DNA from: Betaproteobacteria bacterium
Lineage (GTDB): Bacteria > Pseudomonadota > Gammaproteobacteria > Burkholderiales > Thiobacillaceae
Reading direction: 5' to 3'
DNA length: 7,193 nucleotides
Assembly (NCBI GenBank): GCA_020049245.1
Contig: JAIFLB010000108.1
Location: 1 to 7,193, forward strand
Positions 6,652-7,193 of this stretch are shown one piece after another (the stretch's first letter is position 1; the number at the start of each line of letters is the position of its first letter). The notes under the pieces are model-generated. The model ran no database searches, was not told where the DNA came from, and saw only the letters and a list, made by a program, of their open reading frames with translations. The position numbers and the translations under genes were made by a program.

Positions 6652-6655
6652 CTCC
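6652..6655 (-). promoter_or_regulatory. Ribosome binding site of pstS
   Basis: GGAG on the minus strand, separated by 7 bases (ATTGAAT) from ATG 6644. It settles the start two codons inside the longest frame. Confidence 0.7.
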
Positions 6656-6703
6656 AGACAGTTGCGTCATTGGTTAATGGCCGCAGGAGCTTATCTGTCG
6701 ATT

Positions 6704-6721
6704 ATTACAACCTCGTGACAA
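6704..6721 (-). promoter_or_regulatory. Pho box (PhoB operator) of the pst operon
   Basis: The minus strand reads TTGTCACGAGGTTGTAAT: two 7-base direct repeats (TTGTCAC and TTGTAAT) four bases apart. The PhoB consensus is CTGTCAT-N4-CTGTMAY, and each half differs from it essentially only in the first base. The box ends 59 bases before ATG 6644. GATAAG (6690-6695) begins 8 bases past it and matches four of six bases of a -10 element, a weak candidate. Position and sequence together predict activation by PhoB under phosphate limitation. Confidence 0.8.
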
Positions 6722-6755
6722 TTGTAATGATATGCACCCAAATCCCTTTAAATCC

Positions 6756-7193
6756 TTACACCCCCGCAGCTGAACGCACCGCATCTGCAATATGGTCCGC
6801 AGTACGCCTGACCTGCATCTCGTCTCGCCCTTCCACCATGACCCGAATCAGCGGTTCGGTGCCGGAAGCACGCAGTACCACGCGGCCACTATCACCCAAT
6901 TCAGCCTCAACCTCAGCCACCGCCTGCGCCACGCCGGCATGACCATCGGTCTTGAAACCTCGTGCGACGCGCACGTTGAGCAGAATCTGCGGAAAAGCCG
7001 GGCAATCTCGCGTGTACTCAGCCAGAGAACGGCCGGAACCGCGCAGTGCCGCCAGCACTTGCAGCGCAGAGACAATGCCGTCTCCGGTGGTGTGCTTGTC
7101 CAGACAAAGGATGTGGCCCGAAGCCTCACCGCCAAGCAGCCAGCCGTTTTTCTGCAACAACTCCAGTACATAGCGGTCGCCGACATTGGCGCG
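6756..7193 (-). CDS. glmM: Phosphoglucosamine mutase GlmM, C-terminal part
   Basis: Converts glucosamine-6-phosphate to glucosamine-1-phosphate in the cytoplasm, on the route to UDP-GlcNAc for peptidoglycan and lipopolysaccharide. Only the last 145 codons are present; the frame stays open to the right edge. Visible: RANVGDRYVLELLQ at the edge, then GGEASGHI, the sugar-recognition loop with its glutamate and serine, then TTGDGIVSALQVLA. Domain 4 ends with the phosphate-binding loop RASGTEPLIRVMVEG. This matches the E. coli protein closely in these segments. The TTG at 7160 lies inside the gene and is not a start. It is read in the same direction as pst, with 111 bases between them and no hairpin terminator that I can see, so some readthrough into pstS is possible. 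Confidence 0.97.
   Translation of the reverse strand, partial: RANVGDRYVLELLQKNGWLLGGEASGHILCLDKHTTGDGIVSALQVLAALRGSGRSLAEYTRDCPAFPQILLNVRVARGFKTDGHAGVAQAVAEVEAELGDSGRVVLRASGTEPLIRVMVEGRDEMQVRRTADHIADAVRSAAGV

Overview
The window looks like chromosomal DNA of a moderately GC-rich proteobacterium, most likely a betaproteobacterium. The basis is the gene order glmM then pstS-pstC-pstA-pstB on one strand, which I recall from betaproteobacterial genomes, and proteins that read as ordinary Gram-negative homologues. I cannot name the genus. Apart from one uncertain stretch (about 2300-2790) the DNA is densely coding. I see no tRNA, rRNA, CRISPR array, insertion sequence or phage gene.

Layout, left to right. 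Positions 1-2031 carry two tandem plus-strand GT4-type glycosyltransferase genes; the first has lost its 5' end to the window edge. A minus-strand gene for an 81-residue protein of unknown function (2043-2288) converges on the second one with only 11 bases between them. Upstream of the small gene on the same strand lies an uncharacterised frame (2300-2734) with lower G+C, perhaps a decayed gene. Its stop codon overlaps the ribosome binding site of the small gene. A strong terminator for minus-strand transcription (2790-2833) separates this pair from the pst operon.

Positions 2870-6644 are the high-affinity phosphate ABC transporter operon, read right to left: pstS (periplasmic phosphate-binding protein), pstC and pstA (membrane permeases) and pstB (ATPase). 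PstS captures phosphate in the periplasm, PstC/PstA form the channel, and PstB hydrolyses ATP to drive import. A good Pho box sits 60 bases ahead of the pstS start codon, so control by PhoB/PhoR is expected. A 12-bp perfect hairpin in the pstS-pstC gap probably lets pstS mRNA outlast or outnumber the permease message. The operon ends at pstB; phoU, the usual last gene, is not in the window. The right edge (6756-7193) holds the 3' end of glmM, which makes glucosamine-1-phosphate for peptidoglycan and lipopolysaccharide and is read in the same direction as pst.

The main points for a second look are the phoU-less pst operon with its strong terminator, the unknown two-gene unit beyond it, the regulatory hairpin after pstS, and whether the two glycosyltransferases have a phosphate-related role in glycolipid synthesis. 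Nothing here is clearly an undescribed system.
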